Assembly: GCA_963734125.1 (NCBI GenBank)
Contig: CAVTGB010000081.1
Location: 48,472-112,471 of the forward strand
Direction: 5' to 3'
Length of the DNA: 64,000 bases
Origin: DATARH01 sp963734125
Lineage (GTDB): Bacteria; Pseudomonadota; Alphaproteobacteria; ATCC43930; CGMCC-115725
Shown: in pieces, positions 17,097 through 25,494 of the stretch
Layout of the letters: every line of letters starts with the position of its first letter
How positions within the stretch are numbered: the stretch's first letter is position 1
Made by a program: the position numbers and the translations under genes
Notes under the pieces: model-generated
The model's database searches: none
The model's input: only the letters and a program-made list of their open reading frames with translations
Told to the model about the DNA's origin: nothing

Positions 17097-17867
17097 ATGG
17101 GAGCATCGACGATAGTCGTCGCGCGAGAGGATTTGTCGATTCCCGGTGCCACCGATGCGGCCGACAACGGGGCCGCACGGAGTGCGGCCGAGATCGAGGC
17201 GCGGTTCTTTAACGTTGTGCGACAACATAATCCGGACGTGGTCGTGCTCGACCTCACCGGGTCGCCGGTCAACGGGACCGCGGCGATCCTCAAGATCAAG
17301 CGCAAGAGCGACGTTCCGATATTGGTCGTGTGTGAGCCCAGCGACCCGCTGATGCGCGAATATTGCCTGGCCGGTGCGGCCGAATCGATGCAGGCGCCGG
17401 TCGATATCATGCATCTTAACCAAACCGTTCAGCATATCATTCAGTTATCTACATCCTCGCGCTCCTCCGCCGGGGCCGTGCCGAGCCCAACCCAAGCAGT
17501 CTCTTTTTCCGGGCTGACGCTGCATCAGCACGAAAACCGGTTGATCGGGGCCGATGGCTCGACAATGAAACTCACCACATCAGAAAACCGGGTGCTCGTT
17601 CATTTCGTTAGTAATCCGTGGGTGTTGTGCACGCGCGATGCGCTGGCCGAGGTGCTGTACGGCCCGCATCGTCCAAGCAGCGATCGCGCCGTCGATGTCA
17701 TCGTTACGCGGCTGCGCAAAAAGATCGGCGCCCTCGGCGGTCCAGCTGCGCAGCAATTGATTAAGACCGAATTCCGCCGCGGCTATGTATTCGTATCGGA
17801 GGTTTCGCTCGGGACACCCCGGGCGACCCCGCAGCCGGCATCGCCCCTACATGCACGGACCGCCTGA
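17097..17867 (+). CDS. OmpR/PhoB-type winged-helix regulator with a degenerate receiver domain
   Basis: The 256-residue protein has a receiver-like N-terminus (1-120) and a C-terminal Trans_reg_C domain (about 150-240). The effector is canonical: LTTSENRVLVHFVSNP, the recognition-helix stretch DRAVDVIVTRLRKKIG and the wing ending in FRRGYVF. In the receiver an aspartate remains at about 52 (VVVLDLTGSP), but the N-terminal acidic pair is poor, the switch Thr/Ser is Cys (ILVVCEPSD) and the conserved KP is replaced by QAP. Classical phosphorylation is therefore doubtful, and no histidine kinase lies nearby. It is 60 bases upstream of the exporter and probably controls the cassette. Confidence 0.83.
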   Translation: MGASTIVVAREDLSIPGATDAADNGAARSAAEIEARFFNVVRQHNPDVVVLDLTGSPVNGTAAILKIKRKSDVPILVVCEPSDPLMREYCLAGAAESMQAPVDIMHLNQTVQHIIQLSTSSRSSAGAVPSPTQAVSFSGLTLHQHENRLIGADGSTMKLTTSENRVLVHFVSNPWVLCTRDALAEVLYGPHRPSSDRAVDVIVTRLRKKIGALGGPAAQQLIKTEFRRGYVFVSEVSLGTPRATPQPASPLHARTA

Positions 17868-17927
17868 CAGCGGCGATGCGTCCCGCACATCTCGGTCACT
17901 TGAGAGCGGCTCGGCAATCATGACGGG

Positions 17928-20195
17928 ATGGTGGAAACCGTGACTTTGGCATTGAACGAACCTGCGACGGCCGGCCCGCTTGACGATACCGGCGGGGCAA
18001 CCGGCTCGCTGCTCGGCAGCCTGGTCATCGTGGCGCGGCACCGTGGGGTACAGCTGTCGAAAGAGCAGCTCGTCCGCGACCACCTGCTGACGGCCGGCGA
18101 CGCCTCGGTCAGCGAAATACTCGGCATCGCCCGGGCGTCTGGGTTGCGCGCCACAACAACGCGGCTGCGCTGGAACGATTTGTTCAATATGCGCACCGCG
18201 CTGCCGGCCATCGTGCTGTTGCGCAACGGTGCGGCGATGGTGCTGGTTCGCACCGAGGCCAAGCTCCCCGGCTGGCCCCCGATCGTCATTCTGCGCGACC
18301 CCAACAGCCACGAAGAGACCCCGCTGGTGCTCGATGAGGCCCGCTTTACCGCGGCCTGGTCTGGCGATGTCATCCTCGTGAAGCGCGATTACCGGTTGCG
18401 CGACGAGGATCGGCCCTTCGGCATGATGTGGGTCGCCGGACAATTGTTGAGCGACCGGCGCGTCATGCGAGATCTCGCCATTTCTGCCGTCCTCCTCGGG
18501 GTACTTGCCGTTTCGCCGGTCATGTTCTGGCGAGTGATGATCGACCGGGTCATGTATTACGGGAGCCTGAGCACCTTTACCATGATCTGTGTTGCGTTTG
18601 GTGTTTTGTTGTTGTTCGAGACGGCATTCGGTCACCTGCGTCGCCACCTAGTTCTTTTCGTCACGACACGGGTCGACGTTAAGATTTGGTCGCATATGTT
18701 CAACAAGATGTTGAACCTGCCGATCGATTTTTTTGAACGCACGCCGACCGGCGATATCGTGCATCACATGTACGAGATCTACAAAGTACGCACGTTTTTA
18801 ACCGGCCAGCTGTTTGGAACCTTGCTGGATTCTTTCGTGCTGGTGATCTTTTTGCCGATCATGTTCATGGTCAGCACGATCATGACGGCCTGTGTCCTGG
18901 CGATCTGCCTGGTGATCTGCGTCTGGCTGGTGGCGATGCTGCCGACGATCCGGCGCAAGGTCGGGCTGGCGGTGCAGGCGGAGACGGCGCGGGGCACTCA
19001 CCTGGTCGAAGCGGTTTACGGCATCCGCGCGATCAAATCCCTGGCACTCGATGCGCGGCAGCGCCACGCCTGGGACGTCCATGTCGCCCGAGTGGCGGAA
19101 ACCCGGTACGACGAGGGGCTCTCGAGCAACTTGATCCAGACGGTGGTGCATCCGCTCCAGATGCTGATGACGAACGGCATTGTCGCCGTCGCGGTGTATC
19201 TGGCGGTAGTCAATCACGACCCGATGTATCTCGGCGCGATCTTCGCCTTTATGATCATGACCCAAAGGGTGACGATGCCGGTGATCCAAGCGGCACAATC
19301 GATCGTGCAAATCGATGAAGCCCGCAATTCGGTCAACTTTGCCGCTTCGATCATCAATCAGCGCCCGGAAGAGGGCCGCTCGGGCCACGGCATCCGCACC
19401 CCGTTTGTCGGCCGCATCGAATTCAACGAAGTCGAGTTCCGCTATCCGGGCGCCACCGCGCCGGCGCTCGACCGCGTCTCTTTCACCATTCCCGAGGGAT
19501 CCGTCTTTGGCATCGTCGGCCGCAGCGGGTCGGGGAAAACCACGGTAACCCGGCTGCTCCAGGCGCTGCACAGCAATTACAACGGACTGATCAAGATCGA
19601 CGGCAACGATCTGCGCGAGATCGATGTCGATCATCTGCGTTCGAGCCTCGGCGTCGTGATGCAGGAGAATTTCCTGTTCCGCGGCACGCTGCGCGAGACC
19701 ATTGCCGCCGCCAAACCCGATGCGACGTTCGAGCAGATCGTCCAAGCGGCCCGGCTGGCCGGGGCCGAGGAATTCATCGAGCGGCTGCCCGCCGGGTACG
19801 AAACCTTTATTCAAGAGGGGTCGACCAACTTGTCGGGCGGCCAGCGCCAACGCCTGGCGATCGCCCGGGCGCTGATGGGCGATCCGCGCATCCTGATGCT
19901 TGACGAGGCAACCAGCGCGCTCGACGCCGACAGCGAGGCCATCGTCAATGCAAACCTGCTGCGCATTGCCCAGGGACGCACTTTGATCATCATCTCGCAC
20001 CGTCTCTCCGCGCTTGTTGCGGCGGACTCGATCCTCGTGCTCGAACGCGGCGCGCTCTACGACATCGGGACGCATGACGAGCTGCTCGAGCGCTGCGACA
20101 TCTATGCCGGGCTGTGGCACTTGCAACACCGGCACCTCCACAACAGACCGGTATCGCATGACATCATTCCGCTCCGATCGAGCGCTGCGCAGTAA
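17928..20195 (+). CDS. type I secretion ABC exporter (HlyB/LapB-like) with a C39-like domain
   Basis: A 755-residue inner-membrane permease/ATPase. Residues 1-150 form a C39 peptidase-like domain (GSLLGSLVIVARHRGVQLS) without the catalytic cysteine, as in RTX exporters that do not cleave their cargo. Residues about 165-430 hold the membrane helices. The ATPase has Walker A GRSGSGKTT, Q-loop MQENFLFRG, signature LSGGQRQR, Walker B ILMLDEATSALD and H-loop IIISHRLS. It overlaps the HlyD-like adaptor by 38 bases. The lack of a processing cysteine predicts cargo with an uncleaved C-terminal signal. An outer-membrane TolC is not in the window. Confidence 0.9.
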   Translation: MVETVTLALNEPATAGPLDDTGGATGSLLGSLVIVARHRGVQLSKEQLVRDHLLTAGDASVSEILGIARASGLRATTTRLRWNDLFNMRTALPAIVLLRNGAAMVLVRTEAKLPGWPPIVILRDPNSHEETPLVLDEARFTAAWSGDVILVKRDYRLRDEDRPFGMMWVAGQLLSDRRVMRDLAISAVLLGVLAVSPVMFWRVMIDRVMYYGSLSTFTMICVAFGVLLLFETAFGHLRRHLVLFVTTRVDVKIWSHMFNKMLNLPIDFFERTPTGDIVHHMYEIYKVRTFLTGQLFGTLLDSFVLVIFLPIMFMVSTIMTACVLAICLVICVWLVAMLPTIRRKVGLAVQAETARGTHLVEAVYGIRAIKSLALDARQRHAWDVHVARVAETRYDEGLSSNLIQTVVHPLQMLMTNGIVAVAVYLAVVNHDPMYLGAIFAFMIMTQRVTMPVIQAAQSIVQIDEARNSVNFAASIINQRPEEGRSGHGIRTPFVGRIEFNEVEFRYPGATAPALDRVSFTIPEGSVFGIVGRSGSGKTTVTRLLQALHSNYNGLIKIDGNDLREIDVDHLRSSLGVVMQENFLFRGTLRETIAAAKPDATFEQIVQAARLAGAEEFIERLPAGYETFIQEGSTNLSGGQRQRLAIARALMGDPRILMLDEATSALDADSEAIVNANLLRIAQGRTLIIISHRLSALVAADSILVLERGALYDIGTHDELLERCDIYAGLWHLQHRHLHNRPVSHDIIPLRSSAAQ

Positions 20196-21534
20196 CACGC
20201 CGCCCAGCAAGATCGTCCGGCTGTTTCAATCGGAGACCGCGGAGGTCACCGAAGCTCCCGAACCGTTCGGCGTGCGTTCCACGCTGTACGTGGTCGGGGC
20301 GTTTCTCGTCGCGCTGGTCGTCGTTTCGTTGGTGACCCGGCTCGACCGCGTGGTCGCCAGCATCTCGGGCCAACTCGTGACGATCCAACCCACGGTTGTG
20401 CTTCAGGCGCTCGATCCCTCGCTGATCAAGACGATCGACGTCCACGAAGGTCAAAGCGTCAAGGCCGGCCAAGTGCTGGCGACGCTCGATCCGACATTCG
20501 CCGCCGCCGACGTCGACGCCCTCAAGCAGCAGGTCGCCAGCCTCGATGCGCAGATCGCTCGGTGCCAGGCCGAGCTTGGCGGTCGCCCCTACGATCCGCC
20601 AGTCGACCCCGATCCGGCGAAGAACCGCTACGCCGAGTTGCAGAAATCCTATTACCTGCAGCGCAAGGCGCAATTCGACGCTCAGATCCACGCCTACGAT
20701 GAGCAAATGGCGCAGGTCAATGCAACGATCGTCAAGCTACAAAACGACGAGGCACTTTACACCGACCGCGCCAAGCTCGCCAAGGAAGTCGAGCAGATGC
20801 GCGCGACCCTCGCCGCGGCCCAGGTCGGCAGCCGTCTCAACTTGCTCGCGGCAACCGACCAGAAAACCGATCTGTTGCGCTACGTCGAATTCGACCAAAA
20901 CAGCCTCATCGAGAGCCAGCATCAGCTGCAGGCGACGATCGCGACCCGCAACGCCTTCATCCAGCAATGGCTGGGCGAGGCAAGCAAGGAGCTGGTCACC
21001 GCCCGCAATCAGCTCGATGCTGCGGCGCAACAATTGGAAAAGGCGACAAAGCACCAGTCCCTCGTGCGACTGACCGCGCCTGAGGATTCGGTGGTGCTGA
21101 CGATGGCCAAGTTGTCGGTCGGTTCGGTGCTGAAGGAAGGCGATCCGCTGATGACCCTGGCCCCGATGCGCTCGCCGCTCGAAGCCGAGGTGCACATTCT
21201 GTCGCGCGATGTCGGGTTCATTCGCGTTGGCGACCCGGTGCGGGTCAAGCTTGACGCCTTCAATTACATCGCGCACGGAATGGCGGAAGGAACCGTACGC
21301 TCGATCAGCGAGGGGTCCTTCGCGGTCAAGGACGACACCGGCGCGCCGACGGAGCCGTACTACAAGGTCCGGGTCGCGCTGACCAAGGTCAATTTGCACA
21401 ACGTCCCCAAAGGTTTCCGCCTGATTCCCGGGATGACGCTGACGGCCGATGTGCATGTCGGGACCCGGTCGGTTTTGATGTACATCATCAACGGTGCGGT
21501 GCAGGGCTCGAACGAGGCGATGCGTGAACCCTGA
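20158..21534 (+). CDS. HlyD-family periplasmic adaptor of the type I secretion system
   Basis: A 458-residue membrane-fusion protein. After a cytoplasmic N-terminus there is one membrane helix (about 40-60, TLYVVGAFLVALVVVSLVT). It is followed by the split lipoyl domain (ALDPSLIKTIDVHEGQSVKA), a long coiled-coil hairpin (about 110-300) and the beta-barrel segment (LTAPEDSVVLTMAKLSVGSV onward). The ATG at 20158 lies inside the exporter gene, so the two are translationally coupled. The N-terminal helix and coiled-coil layout are as expected for a partner of the upstream ABC protein. Confidence 0.9.
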   Translation: MTSFRSDRALRSNTPPSKIVRLFQSETAEVTEAPEPFGVRSTLYVVGAFLVALVVVSLVTRLDRVVASISGQLVTIQPTVVLQALDPSLIKTIDVHEGQSVKAGQVLATLDPTFAAADVDALKQQVASLDAQIARCQAELGGRPYDPPVDPDPAKNRYAELQKSYYLQRKAQFDAQIHAYDEQMAQVNATIVKLQNDEALYTDRAKLAKEVEQMRATLAAAQVGSRLNLLAATDQKTDLLRYVEFDQNSLIESQHQLQATIATRNAFIQQWLGEASKELVTARNQLDAAAQQLEKATKHQSLVRLTAPEDSVVLTMAKLSVGSVLKEGDPLMTLAPMRSPLEAEVHILSRDVGFIRVGDPVRVKLDAFNYIAHGMAEGTVRSISEGSFAVKDDTGAPTEPYYKVRVALTKVNLHNVPKGFRLIPGMTLTADVHVGTRSVLMYIINGAVQGSNEAMREP

Positions 21535-23609
21535 CCCCCCCGGCGGCATGCTGGCGCCAACCGCCTCCGGTCGCGCCGGCGCCGCCAATCGCCTGATCCG
21601 GACCGGGATTGCCGCCCGCGCTCGGGGACGATTCGCAAAGGCGTTCGAGGACTTCGCCAAGGCAGCGGCGGCTGGCGATCCGGAAGGGCAGTTCCGGCTG
21701 GGCCTCTTATATGCGCGCGGCGAAGGCGTCGTTGGCAGTCTTACCGACGCCATCGTGTGGTTCCGGAAGGCAGCGGAGCAGGGTCACGGCGAGGCGCAAT
21801 ACCATCTCAGCCTTGCCTACCTGCATGGCGGCAGGGCGGACGGCGGGGCCTCTCCGTGGTACGACAGCGCCAGCGCGGTCGACCAGGGTATTGCCGAGCG
21901 CAATCGGGACCTGTTTTTTCCTAACGGCATCACCGTACCGCCCGATCCTGCCGAAGCCTTGCGCTGGGCTCGCGCCGCCGCCGAGCAGGGGCTCGCGCCG
22001 GCGCAATCAAACCTCGCCCTGATCTATGCCCGCGGGATCGGCTGCGAAATCGATTACGCGGCGGCGCGCCGCTGGTACACGGCCGCCGCCGAACAAGGCA
22101 ATCCCGCTGGCGACCTCGGCCTTGGCGTCATCTACGCGAACGGCTTCGGGGTCGAGATCGATCTGCCAACCGCTGCTTCCTGGTATGAAAAAGCGGCAGC
22201 GAAGGGCAACGGGGATGCCCAAACCGCGCTCGCCCTGATGTGCGATGCGGGCCAGGGGGCGGCGCGCGACCCGGCGCGCGCGGCCGCGCTCTTTCAACAG
22301 GCGGCTGATCAAGGCAACGCGCGGGCCCGCCACCAGCTTGCCCTGCACCTCTTGCAGGGTGACGGGCTGCCGCAAAACCTCATCATGGCCGAAACCCATC
22401 TTCGGCTCGCCGCGCGAACCGGATACGCACCGGCGATGCTGAGCCTGGCGCGGATGCACGCCGAGGGTCATGGCGGGGCGCCCAGCCAGGTCGAGGCGGC
22501 GCTGTGGTATCGGGAAGCCGCCGACGCGGGCGAGGCCGAGGCGCAGTTTGCGATCGGCGCGCTGTTTGCACAAGGCGAGGGCGTGCCAAAACGCGTCGAT
22601 GACGCAGCGCGATGGTTCGAGAAGGCCGCCGAGCAGGGCCACCTCGCCGCCCAATTCAACATCGCCATATTTTGCCTGAACGGCACCGGGGTTGAGCGCG
22701 ACACCGCCAAGGCGGCCGCCTGGTTTGCCCGCGCGGCCGAGCAGGGCATGGTGATGGCGCAGACCAAACTTGGCCAGCTCTACCTTGCCGGGGAGGGCGT
22801 CGCGGCAGACCATCAGGCGGCCGCGTCGTGGCTGCGGCGGGCGGCCGAGGCGGGCGATGCCGAAGCCGAGACGATTCTCGGCAATCCTCCACCTGCAGGG
22901 TGTCGCGGTCGAGCACGACGAACAGATCGCGGAACAGCTGCTCCGCCAGGCGGCCGATCGCGGATACGGCCCGGCACTCTTGCAGCTGGGGAATTACTAC
23001 GCCGAGGACCGCGGTCAAGGGACCAATCCGCCCGAGGCGATCCGCTGCTATCGCGCGGCCGCGGAAGCGGGCGTTGTCGCCGCCCAATGGATCGTTGCTC
23101 ATAACTGCCTGGCCGGCTCGTGGGGGCCGAGCGATGCGGCGGAAGCGTTCTCGTGGTTCCGCCGGGCGGCCGAAGCCGGGCATGCCGGCGCCCAGTTCCA
23201 GCTCGGCGTCATGTACTGCACCGGAGAGGGTGTTGCGCGCGATCTGGAGGCGGGGACGGCATGGTATCGCCAGGCCGCCGAGCAGGGCGAGCGCACCGCG
23301 CAATACAACCTCGCGGTCATGACGTTCCGCGGCGAAGGCGTCGCCCGCGACCCCGACGCGGCGCGTCAATGGTACGAAAAGGCGGCCGAGCAAGGGATGC
23401 CGGAGGCGCAGACCGTGCTGGGCGATCTTTACGCCAGCGGCATCGGGGTAGAGCCCGACCCCGAGGCGGCGCGCCGCTGGTATGAACTGGCGGCGAACCA
23501 GGGGCATGAAGCCGCCAAGGTAAAGCTCGCCGGTCTGCGCGGACCGCGGCTGGTGACGCCGGCAGAACCGCTGCAGGCGCGATCGGGGCAGGCCCGATCG
23601 GGATCGTGA
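21524..23609 (+). CDS. very long Sel1-repeat protein, one frameshift
   Basis: About 695 residues made almost wholly of Sel1-like 36-residue repeats (around sixteen; pattern AxxWYxKAAEQGxxxAQxxLGxxY), for example WFRKAAEQGHGEAQYHLSLA. Such solenoids scaffold protein complexes. No signal peptide is evident. It starts at a GTG at 21524, inside the end of the hlyD-like gene and seven bases after GAGG, so coupling to the secretion genes is likely. The frame is lost at about 22880 (AEAETILG) and continues one frame over as AILHLQGVAVEHDEQIAEQL to the TGA at 23607-23609. A one-base error or mutation explains this; otherwise a shorter product ends at 23104. Confidence 0.78.
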
Positions 23610-23629
23610 GCGGCAAAGCGCCGCTCTTT
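23608..23629 (+). terminator. putative intrinsic terminator or attenuator after the Sel1 gene
   Basis: A 7-bp stem GAGCGGC/GCCGCTC with a 5-base loop overlaps the Sel1 stop codon and is followed by TTTG. Just upstream, CGATCGGG and CCCGATCG form an 8-bp hairpin inside the last codons. The short T run makes it a weak terminator. It could lower read-through into the cargo gene or mark a separate transcript. Confidence 0.4.
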
Positions 23630-23765
23630 GCAACAGATTGTGTGAAGTTGAAACATGTCGCCGCTACTCGTGACGGGACTCCGGCGGCCGACGATGGTTA
23701 AACTCCGTCCGTCTGTGGGAGCCAAAGACGGCATTCCCGCGTGAAGCGTGTGGGGTTAGAATAAA

Positions 23766-24605
23766 ATGGCGGGATCACCAGTCGGCGGGCGCTTCCAGTT
23801 TTCGCCAAATGTCCATCTCGGGCTGAAGAACAAGACCGGGAAGGTATCTCCAGGCCCGTTAGCGGGTGATGTGAACATCGAGGCGTTCGCCCAGGTAACA
23901 ACGCCTGGGTTCCGCGCGTCAGGCTTCCAGCAGGCCGTGACCGTCGTCGATACCGTCAAAGGCAACTCCCCACCGACCGTGCTTGGCTTTGGCACCAATC
24001 AGACACTGACCGGCCGGCAGCTGACGCTGTATGGCGGCAATTATAGGGTCGTCGATACCAATACGGTGGCTGGTAACACCGCCCGGATTCAAGCGGGTGG
24101 CGGACACCAGACGGTCGTCGGCGCCAAGGGCGACACGCTGGTCGGTGGATCGGGCTTCGATACCCTATTGGGCGCCAAGAGCGATCGGATTGGCGTCGGC
24201 TTCCTCCATAGTGCTAAACACACCGTCGGCGGCTCCCTCATTGAGAGCCATAGGGGCAAGGGCAGCGGCAACCCGATCGCGTTCGGCACCAACAATGGTT
24301 CGGTCACCGGGGCGGTGAAGTACGATGTCAAGGCCGGTACCGCAAAGCGCGAAACCAGCGTCCCCGGCTCCAACGCGCATGTGACGGTCACCAACTTCGT
24401 GGTGGGGAGCGACTCGCTCTTCTACAGGGGCGAGACCAAATCGGTGGAGAGAGAGATCGTCTTGACTGCGAAGTCGGTGAAGATCAGGGGCGTTGAAAGT
24501 TCACAAATCTACTTGCCGGATGGGACCCAGATGACCCTGGTCGGGGTCAGCACGACACGCCTGCACAACGTGTTTAACTCAGGGGGTCACCTCTTCGTGA
24601 AGTAA
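23766..24605 (+). CDS. probable type I secretion cargo with an RTX-like motif
   Basis: A 279-residue protein with no overall family I recognise. It lacks an N-terminal signal peptide. Residues about 110-145 contain beta-roll-like sequence (VVGAKGDTLVGGSGFDTLLGA), including one exact RTX nonapeptide match, GGSGFDTLL; flanking copies are degenerate. The protein is rich in Gly, Thr, Val and Asn with few cysteines, as secreted RTX-type proteins are, and ends in a short hydrophobic C-terminus (HNVFNSGGHLFVK). Position directly after exporter, adaptor and Sel1 genes supports a role as cargo. The ATG is six bases after TTAGAA and has no strong ribosome site. Cargo status is inference. Confidence 0.62.
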   Translation: MAGSPVGGRFQFSPNVHLGLKNKTGKVSPGPLAGDVNIEAFAQVTTPGFRASGFQQAVTVVDTVKGNSPPTVLGFGTNQTLTGRQLTLYGGNYRVVDTNTVAGNTARIQAGGGHQTVVGAKGDTLVGGSGFDTLLGAKSDRIGVGFLHSAKHTVGGSLIESHRGKGSGNPIAFGTNNGSVTGAVKYDVKAGTAKRETSVPGSNAHVTVTNFVVGSDSLFYRGETKSVEREIVLTAKSVKIRGVESSQIYLPDGTQMTLVGVSTTRLHNVFNSGGHLFVK

Positions 24606-24675
24606 TGGTGTCGCCGGCGCCGGGGCAACTCGGCTTGGCCGGCGGCGGAAACTAGCAAGCGGCGCGGATGCCAGA

Positions 24676-24693
24676 AACGGCGCTCGCGCCGTT
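24676..24693. terminator. hairpin between convergent cargo and cobM genes
   Basis: AACGGCGC and GCGCCGTT form a perfect 8-bp stem with a minimal loop in the 115-base gap between the forward cargo gene and the reverse cobM gene. It is symmetric, so it could end transcription from either side. No clear T run follows in either direction, which limits confidence. Confidence 0.35.
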
Positions 24694-24720
24694 CGCGTTT
24701 CAGGGAGACCCCGCGTTCCC

Positions 24721-25494
24721 TCATATCGCGGGCGCCCGGTTCGGCGGGGGCCGCGCAACATGGTGGTGGTCGGCGGCGTAGAGGCGGCTGTCCTGGCCAT
24801 CGCCGGAGAGCGCCGGGCCGACGAGGATCAGCGCCGTCCGGGTGATGCCCGCGCGCTTGGTCATGTCGCGAATATCGCCCAGGGTGCCGCGAATCAACTG
24901 TTCGTCCGGCCAAGTGACCCGATAGGCGACGACCGCCGGGCAATCGGCGCCGTAATGCGGCAGACAAGCGCGCACCACCCGCGCCAGATTGGCGATCGAG
25001 AGGTGGATCGCCAGCGTCGCCCCGCTCGCCGCGAGCCGCTCGAGGCGCTCGCCATCGGGCATCGCCGAGGCGCGGGTCGCGGTGCGCGTCAGAATCACGC
25101 TCTGGGTGACCCCCGGCAGCGTCAGCTCGCGCCCGAGCGCAGCGGCGGCCGCGGCAAAGGCCGGCACCCCCGGGGTCACATCATAGGGGATGGCGAGCCG
25201 GTCCAGGTGGCGCATCTGCTCGGCGATCGCGCCATAGAGCGAGGGATCGCCCGAATGGACCCGGGCAATCTCGAGGCCCTTTGCGTGGGCCGCCGCGATC
25301 TCGCCGATGATTTCGACGAGCGTCAAGGCCGAGGTGTCGACGATCCGCGCCCCCGGCGGCGCCGCGGCGACGATCGCGCGCGGCACCAAGGAGCCGGCGT
25401 AAAGACAGACTGGGCAGCGTTCGATCAGGCGCAGCCCGCGCACCGTGATCAGATCGGCCGCGCCCGGCCCGGCGCCGATGAAGTGCACGGTCAT
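24721..25494 (-). CDS. cobM: precorrin-4 C11-methyltransferase
   Basis: A 257-residue SAM-dependent methylase that adds the C11 methyl to precorrin-4. It starts with VHFIGAGPGAADLITVRG, the glycine-rich N-terminus shared by cobalamin methylases, then shows CLYAGSLV, the CobM-type HSGDPSLYGAIAEQ motif and YDVTPGVPAFAAAAA. The C-terminal half has YRVTWPDEQLIRGTL. The start codon shares one base with the cobJ stop, so the two are coupled. It is the last gene of the reverse cbiX-to-cobM operon. Confidence 0.93.
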   Translation of the reverse strand: MTVHFIGAGPGAADLITVRGLRLIERCPVCLYAGSLVPRAIVAAAPPGARIVDTSALTLVEIIGEIAAAHAKGLEIARVHSGDPSLYGAIAEQMRHLDRLAIPYDVTPGVPAFAAAAAALGRELTLPGVTQSVILTRTATRASAMPDGERLERLAASGATLAIHLSIANLARVVRACLPHYGADCPAVVAYRVTWPDEQLIRGTLGDIRDMTKRAGITRTALILVGPALSGDGQDSRLYAADHHHVARPPPNRAPAI

